DNA of 64,000 nt from NCBI GenBank assembly GCA_963837105.1, contig CAWIMG010000029.1:160078-224077 (forward strand). The letters are read 5' to 3'. The position numbers and the translations under genes were made by a program. The DNA is from UBA9676 sp963837105. Lineage in GTDB: Bacteria; Actinomycetota; Actinomycetes; Streptosporangiales; Streptosporangiaceae. The notes beneath the pieces are model-generated. The model saw only the letters and a program-made list of their open reading frames with translations. It was not told where the DNA came from and did not search any database. Shown here in pieces: positions 1 through 7,916 of the stretch (positions are counted from its first letter, which is position 1; each line of letters begins with the position of its first letter).

Positions 1-2
1 AC

Positions 3-296
3 ACCCTGGTGCGGCACCGGCTGCCGGTGGTGATCGTCTGCGGCAACAACGGCATCTGGGGCCTGGAGAAGCACCCCATGCAGGCGCTTTATGGCTACGA
101 CGTGGTGGCCGACCTGCAGCCACAGTGCCGCTATGACGAGGTGGCGCGGGCGCTCGGCGGGGCCGGCGAGATCATCACCCGGCCCGGTGACCTGGCGGCC
201 GCGTTCCAGCGCGCCTTCGCCTCCGGTGTGCCCTACCTGGTCAATGTGGTCACCGACCCCGCGGTCGCCTACCCGCGCTCGACCACCGGCATCTGA
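3..296 (+). CDS. C-terminal part of a thiamine-diphosphate-dependent enzyme (acetolactate synthase-like), truncated by window start
   Basis: The reading frame is open from the first bases and ends at TGA 294-296, so only the last 97 or so residues are seen. They match the C-terminal TPP-binding domain of the acetolactate synthase/oxalyl-CoA decarboxylase superfamily: PVVIVCGNNGIWGLEKH is the strand-loop after the diphosphate-binding segment, and the tail NVVTDPAVAYPRSTTGI is typical of actinobacterial IlvB/IlvG-like proteins. The decarboxylase or synthase specificity is set by N-terminal residues outside the window, so the substrate cannot be named. The next gene is convergent (its stop is 60 bp away). 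Confidence 0.8.
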   Translation, partial: TLVRHRLPVVIVCGNNGIWGLEKHPMQALYGYDVVADLQPQCRYDEVARALGGAGEIITRPGDLAAAFQRAFASGVPYLVNVVTDPAVAYPRSTTGI

Positions 297-355
297 GCCG
301 GAACAGCCCGGCCGCACCCCGTGGCGGCCGCCGGGCTGGCGATCCCGGGATGGCG

Positions 356-1165
356 TCACGGCCAGCCGGCGTGCGGGGTGGCTACCCGGACCGCCAGCAC
401 CTGCCCGGTCCTGGCCGGGCTCATCATCTGTTCCATCCCGTGCCATTCCGCCGCCAGCAGGAACAGGGTCCGGCCGTCGCCACCGCCGAGCATGCAGGCG
501 AAACAGCCCCGGTCCGCCTCGATCGTCTGCAACACCCGGCCGCCTTCGGCTACCCGCACGCAGTGCCTGCCCGGCACGTCCGCGCACCACACCGCGCCGT
601 CGGCGTCCAGGCAGATGCCATCCGGGAAGCCGCCGGGCAGGTCGGCCCATACCCGCCGGCCGGACAGCCCGCCGTCGGCGGCGATGTCAAACGCGGTCAG
701 CCGGTTGCAGTGCGACTCGGCCACGATGAGGGACGAGTTGTCCGGCGTGACCGCCATGCCGTTGCCGAACTCCAGCCCGCTGGCTACCGCCCGGGCCGTG
801 CCATCGGGAGTGACCATCGCGATGGCCGTGCCGTTGACGTATGCGTTGCCACGCCCGTCCACCACGATCTCGTTGAACACGCCGGCGATGGCGCTCAGAT
901 CGGCGTGCGTCACCAGTGACCCGTCCGGCTCTTGCCGCAGGATCCGTGCCTCCTGCCCGGACACCACCAGCATCCGCCCGTCCGGCAGCCAGTCGATCGA
1001 GTATGGGAGGGTGGTCGGGATCCGGGCGACCACCTCGGCGGTCCCGTCCAGTCCGAGCGCGATCACCTGCTGGGTCCCCCAGTTGCAGAACCACAGCCGC
1101 CCCTGATGCCAGCGCGGCGATTCGCCGAACGCCAGCCCTTCGAGCATGATCTGCGCTCTGGTCAT
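356..1165 (-). CDS. SMP-30/gluconolactonase family sugar lactonase
   Basis: The 269-residue protein has the six-bladed SMP-30 propeller layout. Likely metal ligands are visible: E15 in FGESPRW, N98 in FNEIVVDGRGN, N135 in EFGNGMAV and D182 in PDGICLDADGAVWCAD. The family hydrolyses sugar lactones or related esters in the cytoplasm with a divalent cation. The length is normal for bacterial members. It ends 59 bp from the upstream convergent gene, and only 9 bp separate its start from the stop of the hydrolase gene transcribed in the same direction, so the two probably form an operon driven from the 1850-1879 promoter. The physiological lactone is unknown. Confidence 0.85.
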   Translation of the reverse strand: MTRAQIMLEGLAFGESPRWHQGRLWFCNWGTQQVIALGLDGTAEVVARIPTTLPYSIDWLPDGRMLVVSGQEARILRQEPDGSLVTHADLSAIAGVFNEIVVDGRGNAYVNGTAIAMVTPDGTARAVASGLEFGNGMAVTPDNSSLIVAESHCNRLTAFDIAADGGLSGRRVWADLPGGFPDGICLDADGAVWCADVPGRHCVRVAEGGRVLQTIEADRGCFACMLGGGDGRTLFLLAAEWHGMEQMMSPARTGQVLAVRVATPHAGWP

Positions 1166-1174
1166 GACACCTCC

Positions 1175-1843
1175 TCAACTCGCGAGCAGGTAGGCCGCGA
1201 GGCGCTCTGGCTGTGACAGGGCGATCAGGTGACCACCCGGCAGCACGTCGGCCTCGATGCCCAGCCGGTCCCGGGCCAGGCCACGCTGGAAGGCGGCCGG
1301 GAAGAACCGGTCCTCCGCCCCGGCCACCGCCCGGATCGGCACGGCCGGCCAGGAGCCGAAATCGCAGACCGAGCCGAACACCACGTCCGCCTCTGGCCGC
1401 TGATAAGGCTCGCCGGCGGCTGCCACCCCGGGCGGGACGTCGTGCAGGAAGTAGACCGCGAGGTCCAGTTCGCTGCCGTAGCCACCGCGCTCCGCCGCCG
1501 CGGCCCGGGCCTGCTCCCAGCCGGTGGCGGCCCACCAGGCGCCCGGCGTCTCGCCCGGTACCGGGATCATCGCGTTGACGAACACGATGCCGCGGACACC
1601 GGTCTTGGCCGCCACCAGTGGCGCGGTGAACCCGCCCAGCGACTGGGCGACCAGCACCACCTCGCTGGCGTCCCCGATGGCCGCCAGGACCGTGCTGGCA
1701 TACTCCGGCAGCCCGGCGGTCTCGTCGTCACCGGGTAGATCGACCGCGACCGCCTCGTGGCCGGCCGCCGCCAGCAGCGGCACGATGCGGTGCCAGTACC
1801 AGGCGGTGCCACCGGCTCCGGGGATGAGGGCGAACGTCGTCAT
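1175..1843 (-). CDS. alpha/beta-fold hydrolase
   Basis: This 222-residue hydrolase has the catalytic triad in order: nucleophile S68 in AQSLGGF, acid D178 in GAEDRF and H205 in PGGHL. The oxyanion-hole segment is PGAGGTAWYW near residue 8. It resembles small EstC/salicylate-esterase-like hydrolases of actinomycetes. The substrate is not deducible. The start ATG (1841-1843) lies six bases downstream of a TATTCT -10 box, so the mRNA is probably leaderless. It is divergent from the HxlR regulator, which is the obvious candidate repressor, and it leads into the SMP-30 gene. Confidence 0.85.
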   Translation of the reverse strand: MTTFALIPGAGGTAWYWHRIVPLLAAAGHEAVAVDLPGDDETAGLPEYASTVLAAIGDASEVVLVAQSLGGFTAPLVAAKTGVRGIVFVNAMIPVPGETPGAWWAATGWEQARAAAAERGGYGSELDLAVYFLHDVPPGVAAAGEPYQRPEADVVFGSVCDFGSWPAVPIRAVAGAEDRFFPAAFQRGLARDRLGIEADVLPGGHLIALSQPERLAAYLLAS

Positions 1844-1844
1844 G

Positions 1845-1859
1845 GTCCTAGAATAGGAC
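1845..1859. promoter_or_regulatory. inverted-repeat operator candidate between hydrolase and HxlR genes
   Basis: GTCCTA-GAA-TAGGAC is a perfect 6-bp inverted repeat with a 3-bp centre. It overlaps the -10 box of the hydrolase operon, exactly where a repressor would act. HxlR-family proteins usually control the divergent neighbour, so the adjacent HxlR protein is the likely ligand. This is inferred from position only. Confidence 0.5.
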
Positions 1860-1879
1860 TGTTAAGTTCTAAAAAACAA
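1850..1879 (-). promoter_or_regulatory. promoter of the hydrolase/SMP-30 operon
   Basis: Reading the minus strand, TTGTTT (1879-1874) and TATTCT (1855-1850) are separated by 18 bp, a good housekeeping-sigma promoter. The -10 box ends six bases before the ATG at 1843, which predicts a leaderless transcript. Confidence 0.6.
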
Positions 1880-1903
1880 CCAGAATCGGCTACACTGGCA
1901 TCC

Positions 1904-2557
1904 GTGACCACTGCCCGCCACTATGCCGATCCGTGCGGGATCGCCCGCGCCCTGGACGCGGTCGGCGACCGCTGGGCGCTGCTGATCGTCCGTGAGCTGA
2001 TCTTCGGCCCGCGGCGGTTCTCACAGCTGCGGGCCGGCCTGCCCGGGGTCAGCCCGAATGTGCTGGCCCAGCGGCTGCGCGAACTGGCGGCCGCCGGCAT
2101 CGCCCGGCCCGGCATGCTCGGCCCGCCGGCCAGCGTCGCGGTGTATGAACTCACCGAGCGCGGCCTGGCGCTGGAGCCGGTACTGCTGGAACTGGCCCGC
2201 TGGGGCAGCCAGGAGCCGGTAACCACCAAGAACGAGCTGAGCGTCAGCGCGCTCATGTTCGCGCTGCGGACGGTCGCCGACCCGGCCGGTGCCGGCGATG
2301 CCACGTATGCGCTGCGGGTGGACGGCCAGTGGTTCACGCTCGACGTGGCTGGGCCGTCAGTCGCCATCAGCCGTGGCCGCACCGGCCAGCCGGCGGCGGC
2401 GCTGGCAGCCGACCGGGCCACGCTGCGGTCCGTCGCCTTCGGCCGGGAGCTGGTCAGTACGGCCGAGCGGGATGGCCGGCTGGTCATCACCGGCGATCGC
2501 GATGCCGCCGAACGCTTCCCACGGCTGTTCGCCGTCCCAGCCGGCCCGGCCCGCTGA
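1904..2557 (+). CDS. HxlR-family winged-helix transcriptional regulator with C-terminal extension
   Basis: Residues 1-110 form a HxlR DNA-binding domain: CGIARALDAVGDRWALLIVRELIFGPRRFSQL, then PGVSPNVLAQRLRELAAAGI and the wing. Residues about 115-217 add a domain (YALRVDGQWFTLDVAG) like the SCP2-type tail seen on some actinobacterial HxlR proteins, possibly a ligand pocket. GTG 1904 is chosen because it places translation at the start of the conserved domain; a TACACT -10 box (1891-1896) seven bases upstream suggests a leaderless mRNA. A longer in-frame ORF reaches back to 1757 but overlaps the divergent gene. It probably senses a small molecule and controls the hydrolase operon. Confidence 0.85.
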   Translation: MTTARHYADPCGIARALDAVGDRWALLIVRELIFGPRRFSQLRAGLPGVSPNVLAQRLRELAAAGIARPGMLGPPASVAVYELTERGLALEPVLLELARWGSQEPVTTKNELSVSALMFALRTVADPAGAGDATYALRVDGQWFTLDVAGPSVAISRGRTGQPAAALAADRATLRSVAFGRELVSTAERDGRLVITGDRDAAERFPRLFAVPAGPAR

Positions 2558-2598
2558 GCCCGCGGCCTCGCCGGGCCGTCTCCGCCGGGGGCGCCCGG

Positions 2599-2811
2599 TC
2601 AGCTGATCGTCGCGATCAGGTCGCCCTCCTGGACCACATCGCCCTCGCCCACGTGCAGCTTGGCCAGCGTGCCAGAGCCCTCGGCCAGCACCGGGATCTC
2701 CATTTTCATCGACTCCAGGATGACCAGGGTGTCGCCGTCCTCGACCTGATCCCCCTCGGTGGCCACCACCTTCCAGACGTTCGCCACCATCTCCGCGCGG
2801 ACTTCGGCCAC
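2599..2811 (-). CDS. biotin carboxyl carrier protein (single biotinyl domain)
   Basis: With the GTG start at 2809-2811 the protein is 70 residues, nearly the length of the stand-alone actinobacterial carrier. The whole chain is one biotinyl domain with the biotin site K36 in ESMKMEIP. A GAGGAG-type ribosome site lies just upstream of this GTG; the longer in-frame version from 2862 adds a non-conserved leader. It lies 68 bp downstream of the biotin carboxylase gene on the same strand, so both probably belong to one acyl-CoA carboxylase. A carboxyltransferase subunit is not in the window. Confidence 0.88.
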   Translation of the reverse strand: MAEVRAEMVANVWKVVATEGDQVEDGDTLVILESMKMEIPVLAEGSGTLAKLHVGEGDVVQEGDLIATIS

Positions 2812-2879
2812 CCACAGCTCCTCTCCTCGGCCGGTCCCGGGCCGGACCGGCACCGCCACCAATTGTGCTGCTCAGGTGG

Positions 2880-4220
2880 TCAGGGCCGCAGCCCAGCCAC
2901 CACAGATGTGTCGTAGTCGCCGCTCGCGAACGCCTCGCTGGCCAGCAGGTCGGCGTGGAACGGCAGGTTGGTCTTCGGGCCGGCGATCCGGAACCCGGAC
3001 ACCGCTGCCGCCGCCCGGGCCAGCGCCTCCGCCCGGCTCGCGCCGTGCACGCACAGCTTGGCCAGCAGCGGATCGTAGAACGGCGTGACCACGTTGCCCG
3101 CCTCGTACCCGGCGTCCACCCGCACCCCCGGCCCGGCCGGCTGCTCCCATTGGGTGATCTCACCGGGGCTGGGCAGGAACCGCACCGGATCTTCGGCGTA
3201 GACCCGCAGCTCCAGGGCATGACCGGTATGCCGAACGCCTCGCGGGTCGAAACTCACCGGCTCCCCGGCCGCGACCAGGAATTGCTGCTCGACCAGGTCG
3301 ATGCCGGTGACAAGCTCGGTCACCGGATGCTCCACCTGGAGCCGGGTGTTCATCTCCAGGAACATGAACTGGCCGGTGGCGATGTCGAGCAGGAACTCGA
3401 CCGTGCCCGCGCCCCGGTAGCCGACCGCCTCACCGGCCCTGACCGCCGCCGCGAGCAGCTGTTCCCGCAGGTCCTGGCCCACCCCGGGGGATGGCGTCTC
3501 CTCAGCGACCTTCTGGTGCCGGCGCTGCACCGAGCAGTCGCGCTCGCCGAGCGCCACCACCGTGCCGTCGGCCAGCCCGAAGATCTGAACCTCGACGTGC
3601 CGGGCGCGGGGCACATACCTTTCCAGCAGGATCTCCGGGCTGCCGAAGAAGCGCTCGGCCCTGGTGCGGGCGGTCTCGAACGCGGCTGCCAGCGTCTGCG
3701 GACCGTCCGCGGCGCTCATCCCGATCCCGCCACCGCCCGCCGCCGCCTTGACCATGACCGGGTAGCCGATCCGGGCCGCCTCGGCCTGGGCCATCTGCAC
3801 GCTGGTGACCGGCTCGGTGGTGCCCGGCGCTACCGGCACCCCGGCGGCGGCCATCAGGTTCCTGGCCCTGATCTTGTCGCTCATCTGCGCCATCGCCGCG
3901 GGCGGCGGGCCGACCCAGATCAGGCCCTCGGCCAGGACCCGCTCGGCGAAGGCGGGACTTTCGGACAGGAAGCCATAGCCGGGGTGGACGGCGCGGGCCC
4001 CGGTCTGCTCGGCCGCGGTGAGGATCGCGTCCGCGGCCAGATAGCTGCGCGGCGGAGGCGGCGGGCCGATCAGCACCGCCTCGTCCGCCGCCCGTACGTA
4101 GGGCAGGCCGGCGTCCGCCTCCGAGTACACCGCGACGGCCCTGACCCCGAGCCGGCGGGCGGTGGCGATGACCCGGCTGGCGATTTCGGCCCGGTTGGCG
4201 ACGAGCACGGACTCAAGCAT
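2880..4220 (-). CDS. accC: biotin carboxylase subunit of an acyl-CoA carboxylase
   Basis: The 446-residue protein is a complete ATP-grasp biotin carboxylase: N-terminal SVLVANRAEIASRVIATARR, the PGYGFLSE loop, the glycine-rich ATP lid at AAAGGGGIGMS, the active-site region LEMNTRLQVEHPVTE and a C-terminal cap. It carboxylates biotin on the carrier using ATP and bicarbonate. It is not fused to the carrier, unlike long actinobacterial AccA proteins, and the carrier is encoded just downstream. It starts 55 bp after rsrA, so partial co-transcription with sigR-rsrA is possible. Confidence 0.9.
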   Translation of the reverse strand: MLESVLVANRAEIASRVIATARRLGVRAVAVYSEADAGLPYVRAADEAVLIGPPPPPRSYLAADAILTAAEQTGARAVHPGYGFLSESPAFAERVLAEGLIWVGPPPAAMAQMSDKIRARNLMAAAGVPVAPGTTEPVTSVQMAQAEAARIGYPVMVKAAAGGGGIGMSAADGPQTLAAAFETARTRAERFFGSPEILLERYVPRARHVEVQIFGLADGTVVALGERDCSVQRRHQKVAEETPSPGVGQDLREQLLAAAVRAGEAVGYRGAGTVEFLLDIATGQFMFLEMNTRLQVEHPVTELVTGIDLVEQQFLVAAGEPVSFDPRGVRHTGHALELRVYAEDPVRFLPSPGEITQWEQPAGPGVRVDAGYEAGNVVTPFYDPLLAKLCVHGASRAEALARAAAAVSGFRIAGPKTNLPFHADLLASEAFASGDYDTSVVAGLRP

Positions 4221-4275
4221 CCAGGCAGCCTAGTGGCTGCGCCGCCGGCCGCGAAGCCCCGCCAGCTGGCCCTGG

Positions 4276-4557
4276 CTACTCGGCGGGGGCGTCGGTTTCC
4301 AGCTCGGCCTGCACCTGCTGGATCCGGGCCATCACCTTGGCCCGCAGCGCGCCCGACGCCCGGTCGGACCCGCAGCACTTATGCACCAGGTGCTTGACCG
4401 CCTCTTCCAGGCCGTACTCACGCAGGCACGGGCCACACTCGTCGAGATGCTGGCGGATCTTGGCGCAGTCCGTGCCATCCAGCTCATTGTCGAGATACGA
4501 GTAGACGCGGTCGAGCACCTCGGTACACGGCACTTCGTGAGGATTACCGCAGCTCAT
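4276..4557 (-). CDS. rsrA: RsrA-type redox-sensing zinc anti-sigma factor
   Basis: This 93-residue protein keeps every residue known to matter in Streptomyces RsrA, even at matching numbers: C3, H7, C11, C31, H37, C41, C44 and C61-C62. The HX3CX2C motif is HLDECGPC. Reduced RsrA binds zinc and holds sigma-R; thiol oxidation forms a disulfide and releases it. The start codon overlaps the sigR stop (ATGA, 4554-4557), giving translational coupling between sigma and anti-sigma. Confidence 0.95.
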   Translation of the reverse strand: MSCGNPHEVPCTEVLDRVYSYLDNELDGTDCAKIRQHLDECGPCLREYGLEEAVKHLVHKCCGSDRASGALRAKVMARIQQVQAELETDAPAE

Positions 4558-5252
4558 CTGGCGTCCTTCCCCCCGTCGGCGGGCCCGTGCCCGGCCGGAG
4601 CCGGGCCGTGCCCGTCGGCTGACCCGTGCCGGTCGGCGGGCCCGTCCGGGGCCGGCCCGTCGGCATCGGCGGTCACCCTGACCAGGCCACTGTCGGCCGC
4701 GTAGTCCTGGAGCATCTCGCGCAGCTGCCGCCGCCCTCGGTGCAGCCGGGACATGACCGTGCCGATGGGCGTGCCCATGATCTCGGCGATCTCTTTGTAG
4801 GCGAAACCCTCGACGTCCGCCAGGTACACGGCGATCCGGAACTCCTCCGGGAGCGCCTGCAGCGCGTTCTTCACATCGGAGTCGGGCAGCCGCTCCAGCG
4901 CTTCCGCCTCGGCCGACTTCAGCCCGGACGAGGTGTGCGAGGCGGCCCGGGCCAGCTGCCAGTCCTCGACGTCCTCGGCGCCAGAGCGCTGCGGCTCGCG
5001 CTGCCGCTTCCGGTAGTTGTTGATGAATGTGTTGGTGAGGATCCGGAACAGCCACGCCTTCAGGTTGGTGCCCGGCTGGAACTGGTGGAACGACGCATAT
5101 GCCTTCGCAAAGGTCTCCTGGACCAGGTCCTCTGCGTCGGCCGCGTTGCGGGTCATCCGCATCCCGGCGGAGTAGAGCTGATCAAGGAAGGGCAGGACGT
5201 CATGCTCGAACCGCTCTCTCCGCTGCTCGAGTGTCTCGGCGACGGGACCCAC
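4554..5252 (-). CDS. sigR: ECF sigma factor sigma-R/SigH, thiol-oxidative stress
   Basis: Region 2 contains LDQLYSAGMRMTRNAADAEDLVQETFAKAY and LKAWLFRILTNTFINNYRKRQREPQRS; region 4 contains LPEEFRIAVYLADVEGFAYKEIAEIMGTPIGTVMSRLHRGRRQLR. This is near-identical to Streptomyces sigma-R. GTG 5252 gives 232 residues, close to the usual short form; its ribosome site (GAGGGG) is very close, so the start is uncertain. In-frame GTGs at 5378 and 5384 would add 42-44 residues, possibly the unstable long isoform described in Streptomyces. The C-terminal tail is rich in Pro-Ala-Asp-Gly. Expected targets are mycothiol, thioredoxin and protein quality control genes. Confidence 0.95.
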   Translation of the reverse strand: MGPVAETLEQRRERFEHDVLPFLDQLYSAGMRMTRNAADAEDLVQETFAKAYASFHQFQPGTNLKAWLFRILTNTFINNYRKRQREPQRSGAEDVEDWQLARAASHTSSGLKSAEAEALERLPDSDVKNALQALPEEFRIAVYLADVEGFAYKEIAEIMGTPIGTVMSRLHRGRRQLREMLQDYAADSGLVRVTADADGPAPDGPADRHGSADGHGPAPAGHGPADGGKDAR

Positions 5253-5393
5253 CCCCTCAGCTGTCTGTGTTCCCGTCCGCCCACGGTAGCCGGACACGGC
5301 GGGGGACGCATGCCCGGCCCGGGCCGGGGTGAACACGGCTGCGGCGGAGAGGTCATCGACGGGTGGATAGCTGGTCACAAGCACGACCGGTGC

Positions 5394-5419
5394 AACATGG
5401 GCCAGCGCGGCTTCATTCC
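5394..5419 (-). promoter_or_regulatory. sigma-R-dependent autoregulatory promoter upstream of sigR
   Basis: On the minus strand GGAAT (5419-5415) is followed after exactly 18 bases by GTT (5396-5394), a perfect match to the sigma-R consensus GGAAT-N18-GTT. Transcription would begin near 5387, at or just before in-frame GTG codons 5384 and 5378. This supports positive autoregulation and expression of an N-terminally extended isoform from this promoter. Confidence 0.8.
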
Positions 5420-5591
5420 GCTGGGCATGGCCGCGGGGCCCTGCTGGCACCCGAGCATCGGGCCAGGTCAGGTGAGGCACCCCCGGTCATGGGGAAGACC
5501 ACAGATAGGGGGGACACGCAGGCGGGGTTTCACCCGGTGATGCTCCGCCTCGCACCCCGGCGCTGCGGCCGCCGCGGCCCGGGGCGGCCCC

Positions 5592-6449
5592 ATGGCGGAC
5601 GGAGTCGAGGTGTCGGAGTCGGCGGCCAGTCCCCTGGCAGTCCTGGGCCCAGGCCCGCTCACCAGCTACTGGCAGTTCCGGCGGGCGGTGGCCCGCGCTC
5701 AGCTGGCGGAGTGGCTGCCGCCATCCCGGCAGCTATTGGTCGACATCTCCGGGCCAGACAGCGCTGGCAGTGGCCAGGCGGCCGCGCGGGGACACACCGT
5801 GATCAAGGTGATCCCGCCGCGGCAGGCCGCGGCGCACACCCTGGCCACGCAGCGGCACCGCCGGGGCGTGGTGGTGCCGGTGGTCGCCGAGCCAGCCAGC
5901 CTGGCCTTTCTCGCCACCGGCTGTGTGGACGCAGTCATCGCCGAGGATGGGGCGCTGTCCCGGCAGCTGATGGCCGAGGACCTCGCCGCCGAGATCGCCC
6001 GGGTGCTCCGGCCTGGCGGGCAACTGCTCGCCAGCGTCGACTCGCTGGTACTCGGCATGGCCATCCTCGCCGGACAGCGCTGCTGGGCCGGGCTCACCGA
6101 CCTGCCGCATGCGGAAGTGGTGCTCATCCCCTGGCCAGACGGCACGATCACCCGCTGCTTCGGGGTCAGCCAGTTCCGCGACCTGCTGACCGAGGCTGGG
6201 CTGGAGGTCCGCTGGATCAGGCCCCGCACCGTGCTGTCCCCGCTCCTGGTCGAGCACGTGCTCCACGGCAACCCGGGTGCGATGGAGCGGCTGGTCCGGG
6301 CAGAACTCGCGGCCGGGCGGGACCGGCCGGCGGTCTCCCCACGGGCGGCGGCCCGTCGCGGCCGGCCCGGGGAGGACGGCATGTTCCCAGCCGAATCGTT
6401 CGGGATCAGCCTGCTGGCTGCCGCCGGCAAACCCGCCCCGTCCCGCTGA
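5592..6449 (+). CDS. SAM-dependent methyltransferase-like protein
   Basis: The 285-residue protein looks like a class I Rossmann methyltransferase: an N-terminal helical segment (TSYWQFRRAVARAQLAEWL), strand 1 QLLVDISGPDSAG, the acidic strand 4 region CVDAVIAEDGALS, and the ARVLRPGGQLLASVDSL segment typical of motif post-I. The first motif is DISGPD rather than the classic DxGxGxG, so cofactor binding is not assured. It is divergent from sigR. The C-terminal 50 residues are basic and low complexity. The substrate is unknown. Confidence 0.6.
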   Translation: MADGVEVSESAASPLAVLGPGPLTSYWQFRRAVARAQLAEWLPPSRQLLVDISGPDSAGSGQAAARGHTVIKVIPPRQAAAHTLATQRHRRGVVVPVVAEPASLAFLATGCVDAVIAEDGALSRQLMAEDLAAEIARVLRPGGQLLASVDSLVLGMAILAGQRCWAGLTDLPHAEVVLIPWPDGTITRCFGVSQFRDLLTEAGLEVRWIRPRTVLSPLLVEHVLHGNPGAMERLVRAELAAGRDRPAVSPRAAARRGRPGEDGMFPAESFGISLLAAAGKPAPSR

Positions 6450-6472
6450 GCCGGCGGCGGGGGCGGGCACGG

Positions 6473-6820
6473 TCACCGGCCCCGGTCGCGTTTGCCCTGG
6501 CATTTCACGCAGCGGGTGGCCTCCGGCCGGGCATCCAGCCGGCCCTCCGGGATCGGCCCACCGCAATCGGCGCAGGTGCCATACGTGCCGTGATCGATCC
6601 GCAGGATGGCATCCAGCACGGCCCTGAGCTGCTGCCGGGCGGCGGCGAGCATGGCTTGCACCCGATCGCTCTCCGACAGGTTGGTGCCCACGTCCGCGGG
6701 GTCCTGCGGGGAGTCTGTCCCTGCCTGGCCCGCGGTCTGCTCCCCCTGCAGCACCGTTATGGACTTGTCGAGCTCGCCACGCATTTCCTCCAGACGCTGG
6801 CGGGCGATAGCGGTGTCCAT
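6473..6820 (-). CDS. TraR/DksA-type C4 zinc-finger protein
   Basis: This 115-residue protein has an N-terminal coiled-coil hairpin (about residues 5-75) and a C-terminal zinc finger with C83, C86, C104 and C107 (TYGTCADCGGPIPEGRL...RCVKC). This is the layout of DksA/TraR proteins that enter the RNA polymerase secondary channel. The coiled-coil tip lacks the paired acidic residues of E. coli DksA, so activity may differ. It stands alone between a convergent methyltransferase and the SRAP gene 69 bp upstream on the same strand. Confidence 0.88.
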   Translation of the reverse strand: MDTAIARQRLEEMRGELDKSITVLQGEQTAGQAGTDSPQDPADVGTNLSESDRVQAMLAAARQQLRAVLDAILRIDHGTYGTCADCGGPIPEGRLDARPEATRCVKCQGKRDRGR

Positions 6821-6889
6821 CGGGTCCTCCTTCGGTCAGCCAGCGGAGCAGAGCAGAACTTCGGGGTACTTCCGCCGGCTGGGCTTGGC

Positions 6890-7741
6890 TCAGGACAGGG
6901 TGAGCGGGGCGGTGGCGGGATGGCGGGGCGGATCCCCGTCGCGGGGATGGCCGCCGGCGCCGGAGCTGGCCCCGGAGTCCGCGATGACCTCGCCGCCTGG
7001 CCCGGTGGCCAGCGGCTCGATCAGGGCGGGGCCGTTGTTGCGCACGGCGTTGACCGCGGTGGAGACCGGATCGGAGACCAGCCCGCCGCTCATCGCCGGC
7101 GCCAGCAGCGCCAGCAGATCGGCCCGGTCGGTCAGGGCGGGATCGAGCCAGTCCGCCCACTGGGCCGGCTCGATCACCATCGGCATCCGGTCGTGGATCT
7201 GGCCGACGGTGTCTTGCGCCCGGGTGGTGATGATCGTCGCCGTCCACAGCCAGGCCGACGGGTGGTCCCCGGGATACTCCTTGTCCCGCCAGATCTCGTA
7301 CAGCCCCGCGAAGGCGAGCACGCCACCGCCAGGCGGGTGGATGTAGTACGGCTGCTTGCGCACCGGGCCGCCCTGGCCGATCTGCTGCCACTCGTAGAAG
7401 CCGTCCGCGGGCAGCAGGCACCGGCGGCGGGTGAAGGCCTGCCGGAACGCGGGCTTGGTGTCCACCGTCTCCGCCCGGGCGTTGATCAGGCGGCTGCCGA
7501 TCGAGGCGTTCTTAGCCCACGACGGGACCAGGCCCCAGCGGACGATCCGCAGCTCGCGGGCCACGTCCAGCGGCGGCGAGCTGTCATGGCCACGGCTGCC
7601 CCTGGTCATCACCGCATACACCGGCTTGGTCGGGGCGACGTTGTAGTCGGGCTCCAGCGACTCCGTTACCCGGTCGCGCTCGATCCGGAACTCGGCAAGG
7701 AGTTCCTCACGCTTGCGCGCAGACGCGTACCGGCCGCACAT
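6890..7741 (-). CDS. SRAP (HMCES/YedK) abasic-site DNA-protein crosslinking protein
   Basis: MCGRYA places the catalytic Cys2 after Met removal. The other active-site residues are present: N87 in LINARAET, E117 in GFYEWQ and H183 in QIHDRMP. The family binds abasic sites in single-stranded DNA and forms a thiazolidine crosslink through Cys2, shielding the lesion. The length (283) is slightly long because of a Gly/Ser/Asp-rich C-terminal tail. No LexA-box-like sequence was found in the 170 bp upstream, so SOS control is not evident here. A good AAGGTGAGG ribosome site precedes the ATG. Confidence 0.93.
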   Translation of the reverse strand: MCGRYASARKREELLAEFRIERDRVTESLEPDYNVAPTKPVYAVMTRGSRGHDSSPPLDVARELRIVRWGLVPSWAKNASIGSRLINARAETVDTKPAFRQAFTRRRCLLPADGFYEWQQIGQGGPVRKQPYYIHPPGGGVLAFAGLYEIWRDKEYPGDHPSAWLWTATIITTRAQDTVGQIHDRMPMVIEPAQWADWLDPALTDRADLLALLAPAMSGGLVSDPVSTAVNAVRNNGPALIEPLATGPGGEVIADSGASSGAGGHPRDGDPPRHPATAPLTLS

Positions 7742-7916
7742 GCCCTCACCTTGTCGTCATGTGGCAGACACACCACACACGCAGAATGTGCCTTTTCATA
7801 GCCACGATCGGTGCCTGCCAAACCTGGGCCGGCGCAGCACCACCGGTCCGGCCCGGGAGTAGTTCCTTCCCCCGCTGACGGCGGTCCACACCTGGGCTGG
7901 CCACTAGGCTCGCAGC

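Noticed and set aside
91..729. Long Arg/Pro/Ser-rich ORFs on the other strand or frame of most genes
   Set aside because: They mirror real genes in shadow frames, a known effect of very high GC; composition is extreme and no motifs occur.
7742..7916. LexA box controlling the SRAP gene
   Set aside because: No GAAC-N4-GTTC or similar palindrome was found in the intergenic region.
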